The notes beneath the pieces were generated by a model. It searched no databases and was not told the DNA's origin. It saw only the letters and a list, made by a program, of their open reading frames with translations. A stretch of 64,000 nucleotides of DNA from Kribbella kalugense (GTDB lineage Bacteria > Actinomycetota > Actinomycetes > Propionibacteriales > Kribbellaceae). How positions within the stretch are numbered: the first letter of the stretch is position 1; each line of letters opens with the position of its first letter. A program made the position numbers and the translations under genes. The stretch covers positions 729,763-793,762 of the forward strand of contig NZ_SODF01000003.1 of the NCBI RefSeq assembly GCF_004365875.1. Direction: 5' to 3'. Shown here piece by piece: positions 16,557 to 27,615 of the stretch.

Positions 16557-17441
16557 ATGGACTTCAGGGCAGCCGCGGTCGAGCTGTACGGGCTCACGCC
16601 CGAGCAGTTCACCGCTGCCCGGAACGACCTCGCGAAGGCAGCCACTGCCGCCGGCGACCCGCAGACCGCCGCCGGACTCAAAGCTCTCCGCAAACCGACA
16701 CTCGCGGCATGGCTTGCCAACCTCCTCGTCCGCGTCGATCCTGACGGCGTCAACAGCCTCACCGAACTCGGCGAACAACTACGCCAGGCACACCTGTCCG
16801 CGGACGGACCTCGTCTGCGCCAACTGACACCGCGCCGCCACAGTCTCGTCGCGCAACTCGTCAAGACAGCGCGAGCACGTGCCCAGCGACTGCATCACCC
16901 GGTGAGTGCACAGATCGCCGAGAGGCTCACCGAAACCCTCGACGCAGCCCTGATCGACCCCGGTGCCGCACAACTCCTCCGTACCGGACAACTCACCAGC
17001 GCACTGCACCACGTCGGCTTCGGCGTCGTCGACGAAACTGGTCAACCAGCCCAACTCGCCCCCATCAAACCCAGAGTCGTCCGCAGCACCCGCACCAAGC
17101 CACCGGCCAAACGCCGACCTCCAGCCGCCGATCCCACGAAACGCCGCCGCGCAGAACTCGAGTCCCATGTCAAAGAGGCGGACGCGGCCTACACCCAAGC
17201 CGAAGCCCTACGAGTTCATGCCGAAGCAGAACTCGACGCCCACGAGCACCTTGAAGCCGACCTCAGAACCACCATCGAACGCCTCACCGAAGAACTCGAG
17301 CACGCCCAGGACCAGCTGCGCGAGGCCGGCCGCCACACCAGACACCTCCAACGCGAACGCGACCGAACAACCCGCCAAGCAGCCCTGGCCCAACGCCGCC
17401 GCGACACCGACCACCAACGCCTAAAAACCCTCGACGCCTAA
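16557..17441 (+). CDS. coiled-coil protein of unknown function
   Basis: The 294-residue protein has an N-terminal helical region (LYGLTPEQFTAARNDLAKAA and LKALRKPTLAAWLANLLV), a basic Pro-rich linker (about residues 180-200, TKPPAKRRPPA) and a long C-terminal coiled coil (about 205-290) rich in E, R and A. I recall proteins of this design in many actinobacterial genomes, without a role. ATG 16557 is preceded by GGAG at only two bases, so initiation may be leaderless or weak. The third-codon bias is strong in this frame. Confidence 0.75.
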   Translation: MDFRAAAVELYGLTPEQFTAARNDLAKAATAAGDPQTAAGLKALRKPTLAAWLANLLVRVDPDGVNSLTELGEQLRQAHLSADGPRLRQLTPRRHSLVAQLVKTARARAQRLHHPVSAQIAERLTETLDAALIDPGAAQLLRTGQLTSALHHVGFGVVDETGQPAQLAPIKPRVVRSTRTKPPAKRRPPAADPTKRRRAELESHVKEADAAYTQAEALRVHAEAELDAHEHLEADLRTTIERLTEELEHAQDQLREAGRHTRHLQRERDRTTRQAALAQRRRDTDHQRLKTLDA

Positions 17442-17484
17442 CCGAACCCGACCAGCAACAGTCGTTCCCGGCGTGCCAGGGCGG

Positions 17485-17934
17485 TTAGCTGCCTAGTTCT
17501 CGGAGGGTTTCTCGGAAGGTGGTGTAGCGGTCGGGGCCGAGGTGTTCGGACCAGAGGTGTTCGACGCGTTCGATTGCGGTGCGGCTGTGGACGACGGCTT
17601 CCTCGCCCTTCGCGGTACGGCGGACCAGGCGGACCCGGCGATCTTCGCGCAGTCGGTCGGACTCGACGTACCCGAGGCGCTGTAGGTAGTCGACGTGCTG
17701 GCCCAGACCTTGTTTCGTCATCAGTGCGACCTCAGCCAGGTCGGTGATCCGCGCGCCGCCGGGCGGGATCATCTCCAGCAGGCGGTAGTGCGAGACCCGC
17801 AGCCCGGGGAACTGTTCCTCCGAGTCGGCCAGGATCTCCTCCCGGAGCCGTCTCAAGGCAGCACCGAGCAGTCCGGCCATGTGCTCGGACCACGGTCCCG
17901 GCAGCTTGCTCGAAACGTCGTTGACGGAAGTCAT
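17485..17934 (-). CDS. MarR-family regulator
   Basis: The 149-residue winged-helix protein has the recognition region ITDLAEVALMTKQGLGQHVDYLQRLGYV and a wing with DRLREDRRVRLVRRTAKG. It is divergent from the phosphotransferase gene, and a palindrome lies in the 54-base spacer. It probably represses both genes and is released by a small ligand, as is usual for MarR pairs. Confidence 0.9.
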   Translation of the reverse strand: MTSVNDVSSKLPGPWSEHMAGLLGAALRRLREEILADSEEQFPGLRVSHYRLLEMIPPGGARITDLAEVALMTKQGLGQHVDYLQRLGYVESDRLREDRRVRLVRRTAKGEEAVVHSRTAIERVEHLWSEHLGPDRYTTFRETLRELGS

Positions 17935-17940
17935 AAAGCC

Positions 17941-17964
17941 ACTTTACTATACCGATAGTAAGGT
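17941..17964. promoter_or_regulatory. MarR operator between divergent genes
   Basis: ACTTTACTAT-ACCG-ATAGTAAGGT is a 10+10 inverted repeat with one mismatch. A further direct repeat, GC/TC(A/G)CTTTACT, flanks it. It covers the likely -10 regions of both genes. Confidence 0.6.
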
Positions 17965-17988
17965 CGCTTTACTTCCTTGGGGGGAATC

Positions 17989-19140
17989 ATGATCACTGCA
18001 CTCGAACCGCTGGGGCGAGACGCCCTGACCGACGACGACTTCACCGCTCTGGTCCGGACGATCACCGGGGACCCGGCCGCCGTGCCCGAGGCAGTCCGGG
18101 TCGAGCCGGTCGACTATCCGATCGGTACGCCGAGCACCGAGTCGCTGAATCGCGTCTTCGGGACCTCCGGCGGTGTCGAGTGGTCCTGTTTTGTGAAGAA
18201 GTTCCAGTCGGTCCGGCACTGGCCGATGATCAACATGCTGCCCGCAGAGTTCCGCCCGCTCTTCATCCACAACCTGCCCTGGCAGCTGGAGATCGCGGTC
18301 CACCGCAGCGACATCGCCGCTCTGCTCCCCGACGGGATGCGACTGCCGGCGACGTACCGGATCGACGTGTACGACGACGACCGCGCGACCCTGTGGATGG
18401 AGAACGTCACGCAGGCGCCGGGTCCGTGGCCGATCGAGCGGTTCGAGCGGGCGGCGTACCTGCTCGGTCGACTGTCGGCGCGCCGCCAACCGCACCTGGT
18501 GGAGCCGTTCCTCCCCCGCGAGCACGTGACGACGCCGGGCATCGGGCTGCGCTTCTACTCAGAGGGCCGGGTACTGCGGACTGCCCTGCCGGCACTCGCC
18601 GACGCGCAAACGTGGCGGCATCCCCTCCTCAGCGCAGCGGTCTGCAATCTGGGCGACCACAGCCTGCGAGACGACCTACTGACGCTGGGCGAACGCGTTC
18701 CCGCCGTACTGGATGCGCTCGAAGCGCTGCCGCAGACCTACCAGCACGGGGATGCCAGCCCGCAGAACCTGCTGGTCCCGCACGACAACCTGGACGAGTT
18801 CGTGGTGATCGACTGGGGCTTCGACTGCCCGCAGGCGGTCGGGTTCGACCTCGGGCAGCTGCTGATCGGGCTGGCGCACGCGGGCGAGCTGTCGCCGGAG
18901 GCGTTGCCCGTCGTACACAAGGTGATCCTCAGGGCGTTCCAGGAGGGCCTCGCGGTCGAGGGGATGCAGGTGTCCGAGGACGACGTGCTGTACGGGTACC
19001 TCGGCTCGCTGCTCGTCCGGGCGGCGTTCACCGCACTGCCGTTGGAGCTGTTCGGCAAGTCCGACGCCTCACTGGCACTGTTCGAGCAGCGGGTCCAGCT
19101 GACCCGCGCGATGCTCGACCTGGTGTCACCGGTCGTCTGA
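17989..19140 (+). CDS. aminoglycoside phosphotransferase-like kinase
   Basis: The 383-residue protein has the APH/choline-kinase core: catalytic loop YQHGDASPQNLLVP (about residue 250) and metal-binding VIDWGFDCPQ (about 272), followed by VGFDLGQLLIG. The N-terminal lobe lacks an obvious glycine loop, as in many APH relatives. The substrate is not predictable; antibiotic resistance should not be assumed. ATG 17989 follows a GGGGGG site. It pairs with the divergent MarR. Confidence 0.85.
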   Translation: MITALEPLGRDALTDDDFTALVRTITGDPAAVPEAVRVEPVDYPIGTPSTESLNRVFGTSGGVEWSCFVKKFQSVRHWPMINMLPAEFRPLFIHNLPWQLEIAVHRSDIAALLPDGMRLPATYRIDVYDDDRATLWMENVTQAPGPWPIERFERAAYLLGRLSARRQPHLVEPFLPREHVTTPGIGLRFYSEGRVLRTALPALADAQTWRHPLLSAAVCNLGDHSLRDDLLTLGERVPAVLDALEALPQTYQHGDASPQNLLVPHDNLDEFVVIDWGFDCPQAVGFDLGQLLIGLAHAGELSPEALPVVHKVILRAFQEGLAVEGMQVSEDDVLYGYLGSLLVRAAFTALPLELFGKSDASLALFEQRVQLTRAMLDLVSPVV

Positions 19141-19202
19141 CGGTCATATTTCAGTCGTGTCACAGCTGCAACGAACGGCATGGCTACGTGTATCCATGAT
19201 GC

Positions 19203-21157
<1,955 letters not shown>

Positions 21158-21166
21158 CTAAGGGGA

Positions 21167-21205
21167 TCCGGGGCGCGGATCCGGGCGGTGGAGCCGCGCC
21201 CCGGA
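21167..21205 (-). terminator. terminator between M4 and M28 peptidase genes
   Basis: TCCGGGGCGCGG and CCGCGCCCCGGA form a perfect 12-bp stem with a 15-base loop, 8 bases past the M4 stop codon and 27 bases before the M28 start codon. It probably reduces read-through from one protease gene to the next. Confidence 0.6.
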
Positions 21206-21213
21206 CGTTGCGA

Positions 21214-23295
21214 TCAGCTCGCGGTCAGCGAGGTGTCGTCGATGACGAAGCTGGTCTGCGCGGAGGAGTCCTCCTGGCCGACGAACTTCACCGTGACGGT
21301 CTTGCCCTTGTAGGCGGAGAGGTTGACCGTCTTCTGCACGTACGACGTGTTCTTGTTCAGGTTCGAGTACGTCGCCAGCGTGCTCGTGGTCGACCCGTCG
21401 ACGACCTGCACCTTCGCGGTGTCGTACGCCGTCGAGGTGGTGGTCTCGGCGGTGTCGATCCGGATCCAGAACGTCAGAGTGGCGGTCGTCGCCGACGCCG
21501 GGATCGCGACCGACTGGCCGACGTTCTCGGTGGTGGCGCGGCCGTTGCCCTGCAGCCACAGCTTCCAGCTACCCGTACGCGCCGGGCGGCCGGTGTCGTT
21601 GTTGACCGGGCCGGCGGTGCCGGTCCAGTTCGCCGTACCGGACTCGAAGCCCGGGTTCTGCAGCAGGTTGTCACCGGTCGGGGGCGGCGTGGTGCCACCA
21701 CCGCAGGCAGCCGCACCGGCCGGGACGGCGATGCCGCTGAACGCGGCCTCGATGCCCTTGCACTCGGCGGAGTCGGCGCCGTACAGCTCCTTGGCCGACG
21801 TGATCGCGCCTTCACGGGCGTCCTTGTAGGTGCTGCCCGAGCTGAGCTTGGTGCTCAGCGTCCGGTACCAGACCTTCGACGCCACGTCGCGGCCGACACC
21901 ACCGAAGGTGGCGCCGTTGCAGGCGGTGCTGTTGTAGGAGACACCGTTGATGATCTTGCTGCCGGTGCCCTCGGAGGCCAGGTAGAACCAGTGGTTCAGC
22001 GGGCCGGACGAGTAGTGCGGGTCGAGGCCACCGGTGCTGGTCGACCAGCAGTCCACGCTGGCACCGTCCTTCGACGGCTTGTCCATGTAGCGCAGCGGCG
22101 TACCGTCGCCGTTGATGTTGATCTTCTCGCCGATCAGGTAGTCACCCGGGTCGCTCGAGTTGTTCGCGTACCACTCGACCATGGTGCCGAAGATGTCGCT
22201 GGTCGCCTCGTTCAGGCCGCCCGCGTCGCCGGAGTAGTCCAGGTTGGCGGTCGCCTCGGTGACACCGTGGCTCATCTCGTGGCCGGCGACGTCGATCGCG
22301 GTCAGCGGGTGGGTGTTGCTGATCCCGTCGCCGTACGTCATCTGGGTGCCGTCCCAGAACGCGTTCACGTACGCGTTGCCGTAGTGCACCCGGGAGCGCG
22401 CGCCCTGGCCGTTGTTGAAGATGCCGTTCCGGCCGTGGACGTTCTTGTAGTAGTCCCAGGTCAGCTGGGCGCCGTAGTGCGCGTCCACGCCCGCGGTCTG
22501 GCGGTTCGACGCGGCACCGGTACCCCAGGTGTCATCGGGGTCGGTGAACGTCGTGCCGTTGCCGGACGTCGAGCCGTTCAGGTCCGTGGTGAAGTTGCCA
22601 CCGCGGTTCGGGTCGGTCAGCGAGAAGCTCCCGGACGATCCCGACGTACCGATGGTGACCGTGCCGGCGTACATCGAGTTGCCGGTACCGGTCTTGATCT
22701 CGTCGTCCTGGTCGAGCACGGCGCCCGTCTTGGCGTCGATGAAGGAGTGCAGCACCGACGGGGTCTGGTCGGGCTTCACGCCGGTGGTGACGACCTCGTA
22801 CGCGAGCACGGGCTTGGTCGGCGTCACGAAGACGACCAGCGTGCCCTTGTTCGCGGTGGCCTTGAACTTCGCCGCCTGCGCACCCTTCGAGAGCGCCGCC
22901 GACTGGGACAGAGTCGGCTTGGTGGCAACCTCGACGGACTTGGCGCCGCGGTTGTACGTGACCTGACCGATCGACTCGCCCTTGCGCTTGACGATCAGGT
23001 CACCCCCGACGACCTTGAGGCCGTTGAAGGTGCGGTCGTAACGGACGTACTCCGTACCGTCCGCGTCCTTGACCACGTCGTGCACCTTGAGCTGCTCGCC
23101 CTTGCCGAGCCCGAGAGCTGTGGCGGTCTGCGGAGCCAGTGCCTGTTCGGACTGGACGGCGGCGGGCTGGTTGAAACCGGATGCGGGAAGCGGAGCCGCT
23201 CGATCGGCGGCACCCGCGGTGGAAGCGGTGATCGTCGTGGCAAGACCCGCTGCCGCGACGAGGGCCACCGCCCCTGCTGATGTCAGTCGTTTCAA
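21214..23295 (-). CDS. secreted M4 (thermolysin-like) metallopeptidase
   Basis: The 693-residue preproprotein has a signal peptide (1-29), an FTP/PepSY-type propeptide (about 40-200), a catalytic domain with the zinc motif HEMSHGVTE (about 337-345) and third ligand in GGLNEATSD (about 358-366), and a C-terminal beta domain (about 540-693) after a TPPPTG linker. It degrades extracellular proteins after autocatalytic removal of the propeptide. The start is TTG 23295, supported by GAGGAG 8 bases upstream; an ATG just before it is followed immediately by a stop. A perfect 8-bp hairpin lies 21 bases upstream. Confidence 0.93.
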   Translation of the reverse strand: MKRLTSAGAVALVAAAGLATTITASTAGAADRAAPLPASGFNQPAAVQSEQALAPQTATALGLGKGEQLKVHDVVKDADGTEYVRYDRTFNGLKVVGGDLIVKRKGESIGQVTYNRGAKSVEVATKPTLSQSAALSKGAQAAKFKATANKGTLVVFVTPTKPVLAYEVVTTGVKPDQTPSVLHSFIDAKTGAVLDQDDEIKTGTGNSMYAGTVTIGTSGSSGSFSLTDPNRGGNFTTDLNGSTSGNGTTFTDPDDTWGTGAASNRQTAGVDAHYGAQLTWDYYKNVHGRNGIFNNGQGARSRVHYGNAYVNAFWDGTQMTYGDGISNTHPLTAIDVAGHEMSHGVTEATANLDYSGDAGGLNEATSDIFGTMVEWYANNSSDPGDYLIGEKININGDGTPLRYMDKPSKDGASVDCWSTSTGGLDPHYSSGPLNHWFYLASEGTGSKIINGVSYNSTACNGATFGGVGRDVASKVWYRTLSTKLSSGSTYKDAREGAITSAKELYGADSAECKGIEAAFSGIAVPAGAAACGGGTTPPPTGDNLLQNPGFESGTANWTGTAGPVNNDTGRPARTGSWKLWLQGNGRATTENVGQSVAIPASATTATLTFWIRIDTAETTTSTAYDTAKVQVVDGSTTSTLATYSNLNKNTSYVQKTVNLSAYKGKTVTVKFVGQEDSSAQTSFVIDDTSLTAS

Positions 23296-23315
23296 GACAA
23301 CATCTCCTCACGTGT

Positions 23316-23339
23316 GGTCGCTGTTTGGGCGCAGCGACC
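23316..23339 (-). other. hairpin in the M4 peptidase 5' leader
   Basis: GGTCGCTG and CAGCGACC flank an 8-base loop in a perfect repeat just upstream of the Shine-Dalgarno site. It may affect mRNA stability or act as an operator. The rest of 23340-23518 shows no gene. Confidence 0.35.
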
Positions 23340-23518
23340 GAATTCAGTTGGGGACGCGCCGGATGCTGACCCAGCAGTGCCACTGCCTCATTTGTGACAC
23401 TGTGTGTCGATGCATGCGATTTCTGTTACATCCGACTGAGGACCGACTGTTGCGGCCCGGTCGCCGTGAGTCAAGGGATTTGGCCGAAACGACAGGGAAA
23501 ACCCTCACCCGGCAAGCG

Positions 23519-25474
23519 TCAGTCCGCGGGACGCAACTCGCGGCGAAGGTGTTCCGGCAACGTGACCGGCAGCCGACAGGTAAATTTCTGACATACGTAC
23601 GCCGCCTGCTGCTGCCGGCCCTCCATCAGCGGTACGGCGAGACCAGGAGCGCCGGTCACGATCGCCGTACCCCAGGGCGCGTCGGTGAACGCGGTCCTGG
23701 TCAGCTCCGGCTGATCGCCGACGATCGCGATCTCGAGCGGGCCGCCGGCAATCGTCTCGGCGACCGCGAGGGCCCGGCCGGCGAACCGGGGCGCTCGCTC
23801 GGCGATCGCCGCTGATGCCTTCAACGCATCGGCGGCCGCAGTCTCGTACCGGACCGATCCGGTCAGGCTGGCGAGAGTTGTGAACGCCTCCGCGGCGAGG
23901 CTGACGCCGGACGGGCTGGCGTTGTCGGTCGGGTCCTGCGGCCGCCAGACCAACTCCTCGGCGTCGGCCGCGGTGTCGAAGTAGGAGCCATCGGCAACGA
24001 ATTGCTCCAGAGTCCTGTCCAGCAAGGCCTGAGCGGTCTCGAACCACACGATCTCGCCCGTCGCTCCGACCAACGTCAGGCAAGCTTGCGCGAAGGCCGC
24101 GTAGTCCTCGAGAACGCCGTGCGCGGTGCCTCGCTTGCCATCGCGGGAGGTGCGGTGCAGCCGGCCGGAGTCAAGATGGACGCTCCGGATCAATTCGGCT
24201 GCCGTTCGCGCGGCATCGACGTACGACGGTTTGCCGAGGACGACCCCGGCCCGGGTGAGGGCTGTGATGGCGAGACCGTTCCAGGCGGCGACCACCTTGT
24301 CGTCGCGGCCCGGGTAGGTGCGGCTGCTTCTGGCCTGCCGGAGAGTCTCGCGGATGCGGTGCCAGCGGTCGGGGTCGTCCGGGTCCTGCCGGAGCTGGAG
24401 GACGGACGACCCATGCTCGAACGTCCCGGTGACGTCGCAGAGCTCGATCACCCAGGCGGCGTCTTCGTTGCCGAGGGCATCGTTGAGTTCAGCCGGCGTC
24501 CACGCGTAGTACTTGCCCTCCTCGCCGTCCGTGTCGGCATCGAGGGCGGACGCGAAACCACCTTCCGGAGTGCGGAGCTCGGCCAGCAGGAAGTCCGCGG
24601 TCTCCTCGGCGATCCGCCGCGCGAGCGGGTCGGCGCTGATCGTCCACCACTGCGTGTAGACGTCGAGCAGGAGTGCGTTGTCGTACAACATCTTCTCGAA
24701 GTGCGGGACGATCCACTGGCCGTCAACGGAGTACCGCGCGAAGCCGCCGGCAAGCTGGTCGTACATGCCACCGCGAGCCATCCGGTCGCACGTGTGGGCG
24801 ACCATCGCGAGCGCGTCCTGGGACCCGGTACGGCGATGGTGCCGGAGCAAGAAGTCGAGCACCATCGACGGCGGGAACTTCGGCGCCCGCCCGAAGCCGG
24901 CGTCGACGGGGTCGAAGTCGGTCTTCAGCAGCTGGACCGCCTGCTCTAGGTCGAGGGCTCCCCCCGCAGGCTGCTGCTGCGCGCCGAGCTGCTCGACGAC
25001 GCGCTTCCCGATCCCGTCGATCTGCTCGCGCCGGTTCTGCCAGGCGTCGGTGATCGCCTCCAGTACCTGCCGGAACGATCCCATCCCACCGCGCGCATCC
25101 TTCGGGAAGTACGTACCGCAGAAGAACGGCTCCCCCGCCGGCGTCAGGAACACCGACATCGGCCACCCGCCCTGCCCGGTCATCGCCACCGTCGCCGCCA
25201 TGTAAATGGCATCGACGTCCGGCCGCTCCTCCCGATCCACCTTCACACTCACGAAGTGCTCGCTCAGGTAGGCCGCGGTCTCGGGGTCCTCGAACGACTC
25301 GTGCGCCATCACGTGACACCAGTGACAAGCGGAGTACCCCACCGACAGGAAGATCGGCACGTCTCGCTCCCGCGCCTCGGCGAACGCCCGCTCCGACCAC
25401 TCCCGCCACTCGACCGGGTTCCCCGCGTGCTGGCGGAGGTACGGACTGGTCGATCGCCCAAGCTCGTTAGCCAC
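23519..25474 (-). CDS. DUF255 thioredoxin-like / six-hairpin protein (YyaL family)
   Basis: The 651-residue protein begins with a thioredoxin-fold DUF255 domain (residues 1-170) carrying GYSACHWCHVMAHESF, followed by an (alpha/alpha)6 glycosidase-like barrel. This is the YyaL/SPATA20 family; length and N-terminus (MANELGRSTSPYLRQHAGNPVEW pattern) match. It is cytosolic, and its activity is unproven (proposed epimerase or redox role). GTG 25474 is chosen because family conservation begins there. Confidence 0.92.
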   Translation of the reverse strand: MANELGRSTSPYLRQHAGNPVEWREWSERAFAEARERDVPIFLSVGYSACHWCHVMAHESFEDPETAAYLSEHFVSVKVDREERPDVDAIYMAATVAMTGQGGWPMSVFLTPAGEPFFCGTYFPKDARGGMGSFRQVLEAITDAWQNRREQIDGIGKRVVEQLGAQQQPAGGALDLEQAVQLLKTDFDPVDAGFGRAPKFPPSMVLDFLLRHHRRTGSQDALAMVAHTCDRMARGGMYDQLAGGFARYSVDGQWIVPHFEKMLYDNALLLDVYTQWWTISADPLARRIAEETADFLLAELRTPEGGFASALDADTDGEEGKYYAWTPAELNDALGNEDAAWVIELCDVTGTFEHGSSVLQLRQDPDDPDRWHRIRETLRQARSSRTYPGRDDKVVAAWNGLAITALTRAGVVLGKPSYVDAARTAAELIRSVHLDSGRLHRTSRDGKRGTAHGVLEDYAAFAQACLTLVGATGEIVWFETAQALLDRTLEQFVADGSYFDTAADAEELVWRPQDPTDNASPSGVSLAAEAFTTLASLTGSVRYETAAADALKASAAIAERAPRFAGRALAVAETIAGGPLEIAIVGDQPELTRTAFTDAPWGTAIVTGAPGLAVPLMEGRQQQAAYVCQKFTCRLPVTLPEHLRRELRPAD

Positions 25475-25554
25475 ACCCCCACCGTACGGAATGGGCCGCC
25501 GCACGCAGCAGTTGCAAGGCCGCCGGCTGCGAAGGGGGTGAGCGGATTGCAGGG

Positions 25555-26433
25555 TCAGTGTCTGACGTGGGGGGTGTTCTGGACGAAGTCGGCGGTGGCT
25601 TGCCACAGTTCACGCTGGATGCTTTCGTCCCGGCCCGCCGGTGGACAGGTGAGGGGCTTGGCTCCCTTGGCGGCGAAGAAGCCGCCGGTGGCTTCGGCGA
25701 ACGTCGGGTCGGTCGCGAGCTGGACGATGATGTCGGCGCCGTGCTGCGGGTTGCCGATGTTCAGGGCCTTGAGGACCTTCTCCAATGCGCCGGCGACCGC
25801 GAGGTCGCGGCCGAGCCCGGTGACGTTGAACCCGGGGCAGCAGCAGGAGACGGCGACCCCGGTGCCCTTCAGTTGACGCCCCAGCTCCTGGGTGAACATG
25901 ACGTCGAGCAGCTTGGTCCAGCCGTAGAGCCGGGAGGACTCGCGGCGCGAGTAGGGGGCGGTGTCGCCCAGGTACCGCAACGGGTTCCCGTCACCGGCGT
26001 GGTTCGCGGCCCGGGAGGCGACGTTGACGATCCGCGCTGGGGCCGACGCCGTAAGACTCCCCCGTAGCAGGTCGGTCAGCAGCCAAGGGGCGAGATAGTT
26101 CACGACGGTCATCTCGGGGAGCCCCTCGGAGGTGACGCGCTGCTCGAAGGCGTGCACGCCCGCGTTGTTGATCAGTACGTCGATCCGCGGGACGGAGTCG
26201 GCCAGCTGCCGACCGACGCGGCGGACGTCGGCGAGCAGCGACAGGTCCGCCAGGAAGATCTCAACGGTGGTACCCGGAGCCGCCTGCTCGATCTCCCGCT
26301 GCAACTCTGCGGCCTTCCGCTCGCTGCGCACGACCAGTGCCAGGTGCGCGCCCTGGCGGGCCAGGTCGAGGACGGCAAGCCTGCCCAGTCCGTTGGTGGC
26401 GCCGGTGAGGACGACGACGGGTGGGGTCTGCAT
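25555..26433 (-). CDS. short-chain dehydrogenase/reductase
   Basis: The 292-residue Rossmann-fold oxidoreductase has the cofactor loop LTGATNGLGRLA (residues about 10-21), NNAGVHAFEQ, a catalytic Ser in NVASRAA and YGWTK for YxxxK. Its length and the C-terminal extension resemble the retinol-dehydrogenase/WW-domain-like SDRs that use NADP(H). It is divergent from a MarR gene, with two copies of one operator in the 89-base gap, and the nitroreductase beyond suggests a small detoxification unit. RBS GAGGAG precedes ATG 26433. Confidence 0.9.
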   Translation of the reverse strand: MQTPPVVVLTGATNGLGRLAVLDLARQGAHLALVVRSERKAAELQREIEQAAPGTTVEIFLADLSLLADVRRVGRQLADSVPRIDVLINNAGVHAFEQRVTSEGLPEMTVVNYLAPWLLTDLLRGSLTASAPARIVNVASRAANHAGDGNPLRYLGDTAPYSRRESSRLYGWTKLLDVMFTQELGRQLKGTGVAVSCCCPGFNVTGLGRDLAVAGALEKVLKALNIGNPQHGADIIVQLATDPTFAEATGGFFAAKGAKPLTCPPAGRDESIQRELWQATADFVQNTPHVRH

Positions 26434-26458
26434 GGAACTGCCTCCTCGCAATTTTCAA

Positions 26459-26497
26459 TGAGGTACCTCATCAAAGTATCATCGGTGAGGTACCTCA
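26459..26497. promoter_or_regulatory. twin MarR operators
   Basis: The perfect 12-bp palindrome TGAGGTACCTCA occurs at 26459-26470 and again at 26486-26497, 27 bases apart centre to centre, between the divergent SDR and MarR genes. A possible -10 box TATCAT lies between them. Confidence 0.7.
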
Positions 26498-26522
26498 GCA
26501 AGCAAGGGGAGGAGAGTTGACG

Positions 26523-26984
26523 ATGAGCGAGCGCCCGGACCCCGTCGACGTCGGGTTGCACTACCTCGCGGTGGGACACTTCCTTCGCAAGGTGGTCGAC
26601 GACCACATGACCGCGGGCGGCCTTTCCCTTGCCCGCAGCAAGGTCCTGGAAGTCCTCACCCACCGGAGTCCGCTCCAGCAGTCGGCCCTGGCTGAAGCGC
26701 TCGGCCACGCACCCCGCTCGGTCACCCAGGCCGTCGAGGCGCTGGAACGCGAGGGGCTGGTCGAGCGAACCACCTCCGCCGAGGACCGACGCTCCAAACT
26801 CGTCACCCTGACCCCACCCGGGGCAACGGCTCTCGCCGCAGGCGCCACGGCGGGTCACGCCGTACTGAGCGAAATCTTCGGTGCCCTGCCGGACGCCGAA
26901 CTCGTTCGTCTCGACACGTTGCTCGCCGCCATCGATACCGCCATGTCCGCTCAGCCGAAAGGCAAAACGGCCGAGGCACGATGA
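26523..26984 (+). CDS. MarR-family regulator
   Basis: This 153-residue winged-helix protein contains SALAEALGHAPRSVTQAVEALEREGLV as its recognition region and a wing with TSAEDRRSKLVTLTPPG. The reading frame before ATG 26523 runs through the operators and is not used; GGAGGAG precedes the chosen start. It overlaps the nitroreductase gene by ATGA, so both are made from one mRNA. Confidence 0.9.
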   Translation: MSERPDPVDVGLHYLAVGHFLRKVVDDHMTAGGLSLARSKVLEVLTHRSPLQQSALAEALGHAPRSVTQAVEALEREGLVERTTSAEDRRSKLVTLTPPGATALAAGATAGHAVLSEIFGALPDAELVRLDTLLAAIDTAMSAQPKGKTAEAR

Positions 26985-27592
26985 TCGGACCTGGGCTGTT
27001 CGAGCTACCGAGCACCCACCCGGACGGAATGGACCACTGCACGGAGCAGTTGGATTGGTGCATGCCCGTGCACCCGTTGCTCGCCAGCCGCTTCAGCCCG
27101 ATGTGGTTCGACCCCAGCTGGACCGTCAGCGAGGACGACGTTGAACTACTCCTCGACGCGGCCCGCTGGGCACCGTCCGCGGGCAACTCCCAGCCGTGGG
27201 CGTACTTCGTCGCCCGCCGCGGCGAACCCGATCACGATCGCCTGGTCAAGCACCTCGCCCGCAGCTCGGCCCGCTGGGCCCCGAGCGCCTCGCTCCTGAT
27301 CGTGACGATGGCCCATCGCTACATCGAGGACACCGACTGGGCCTACTCCGACTTCGCCGACTACGACCTCGGCCAATCAGTCGCCCACCTGACCCTCCAG
27401 GCCCACGCCATGAACCTCGCCTGCCGCCAATTCCGCGCCTTCAACCTCGAAACCCTCACCACCGACCTAAACCCGGGCCCCGGCTGGCACATAATCTCCA
27501 TGATCGCCATCGGCCACCCCGCCGAAGACCGCCCCGACTCCCGCGAACGCCGCAGCACAACAGAACTCCGCACCGCCCCCTGGGACGCCTAG
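26981..27592 (+). CDS. nitroreductase family protein
   Basis: The 203-residue flavoprotein has the FMN-binding N-terminal pattern LLDAARWAPSAGNSQPWAYFV and a later GQSVAHLTLQAHAMNLACRQF helix and GPGWHIISMIAIGHP. Such enzymes reduce nitro groups, quinones or enones with NAD(P)H. It is translationally coupled to the MarR gene and probably repressed by it together with the SDR. Confidence 0.88.
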   Translation: MIGPGLFELPSTHPDGMDHCTEQLDWCMPVHPLLASRFSPMWFDPSWTVSEDDVELLLDAARWAPSAGNSQPWAYFVARRGEPDHDRLVKHLARSSARWAPSASLLIVTMAHRYIEDTDWAYSDFADYDLGQSVAHLTLQAHAMNLACRQFRAFNLETLTTDLNPGPGWHIISMIAIGHPAEDRPDSRERRSTTELRTAPWDA

Positions 27593-27615
27593 GCGCGAGA
27601 GGTACGTCGGCCGTG

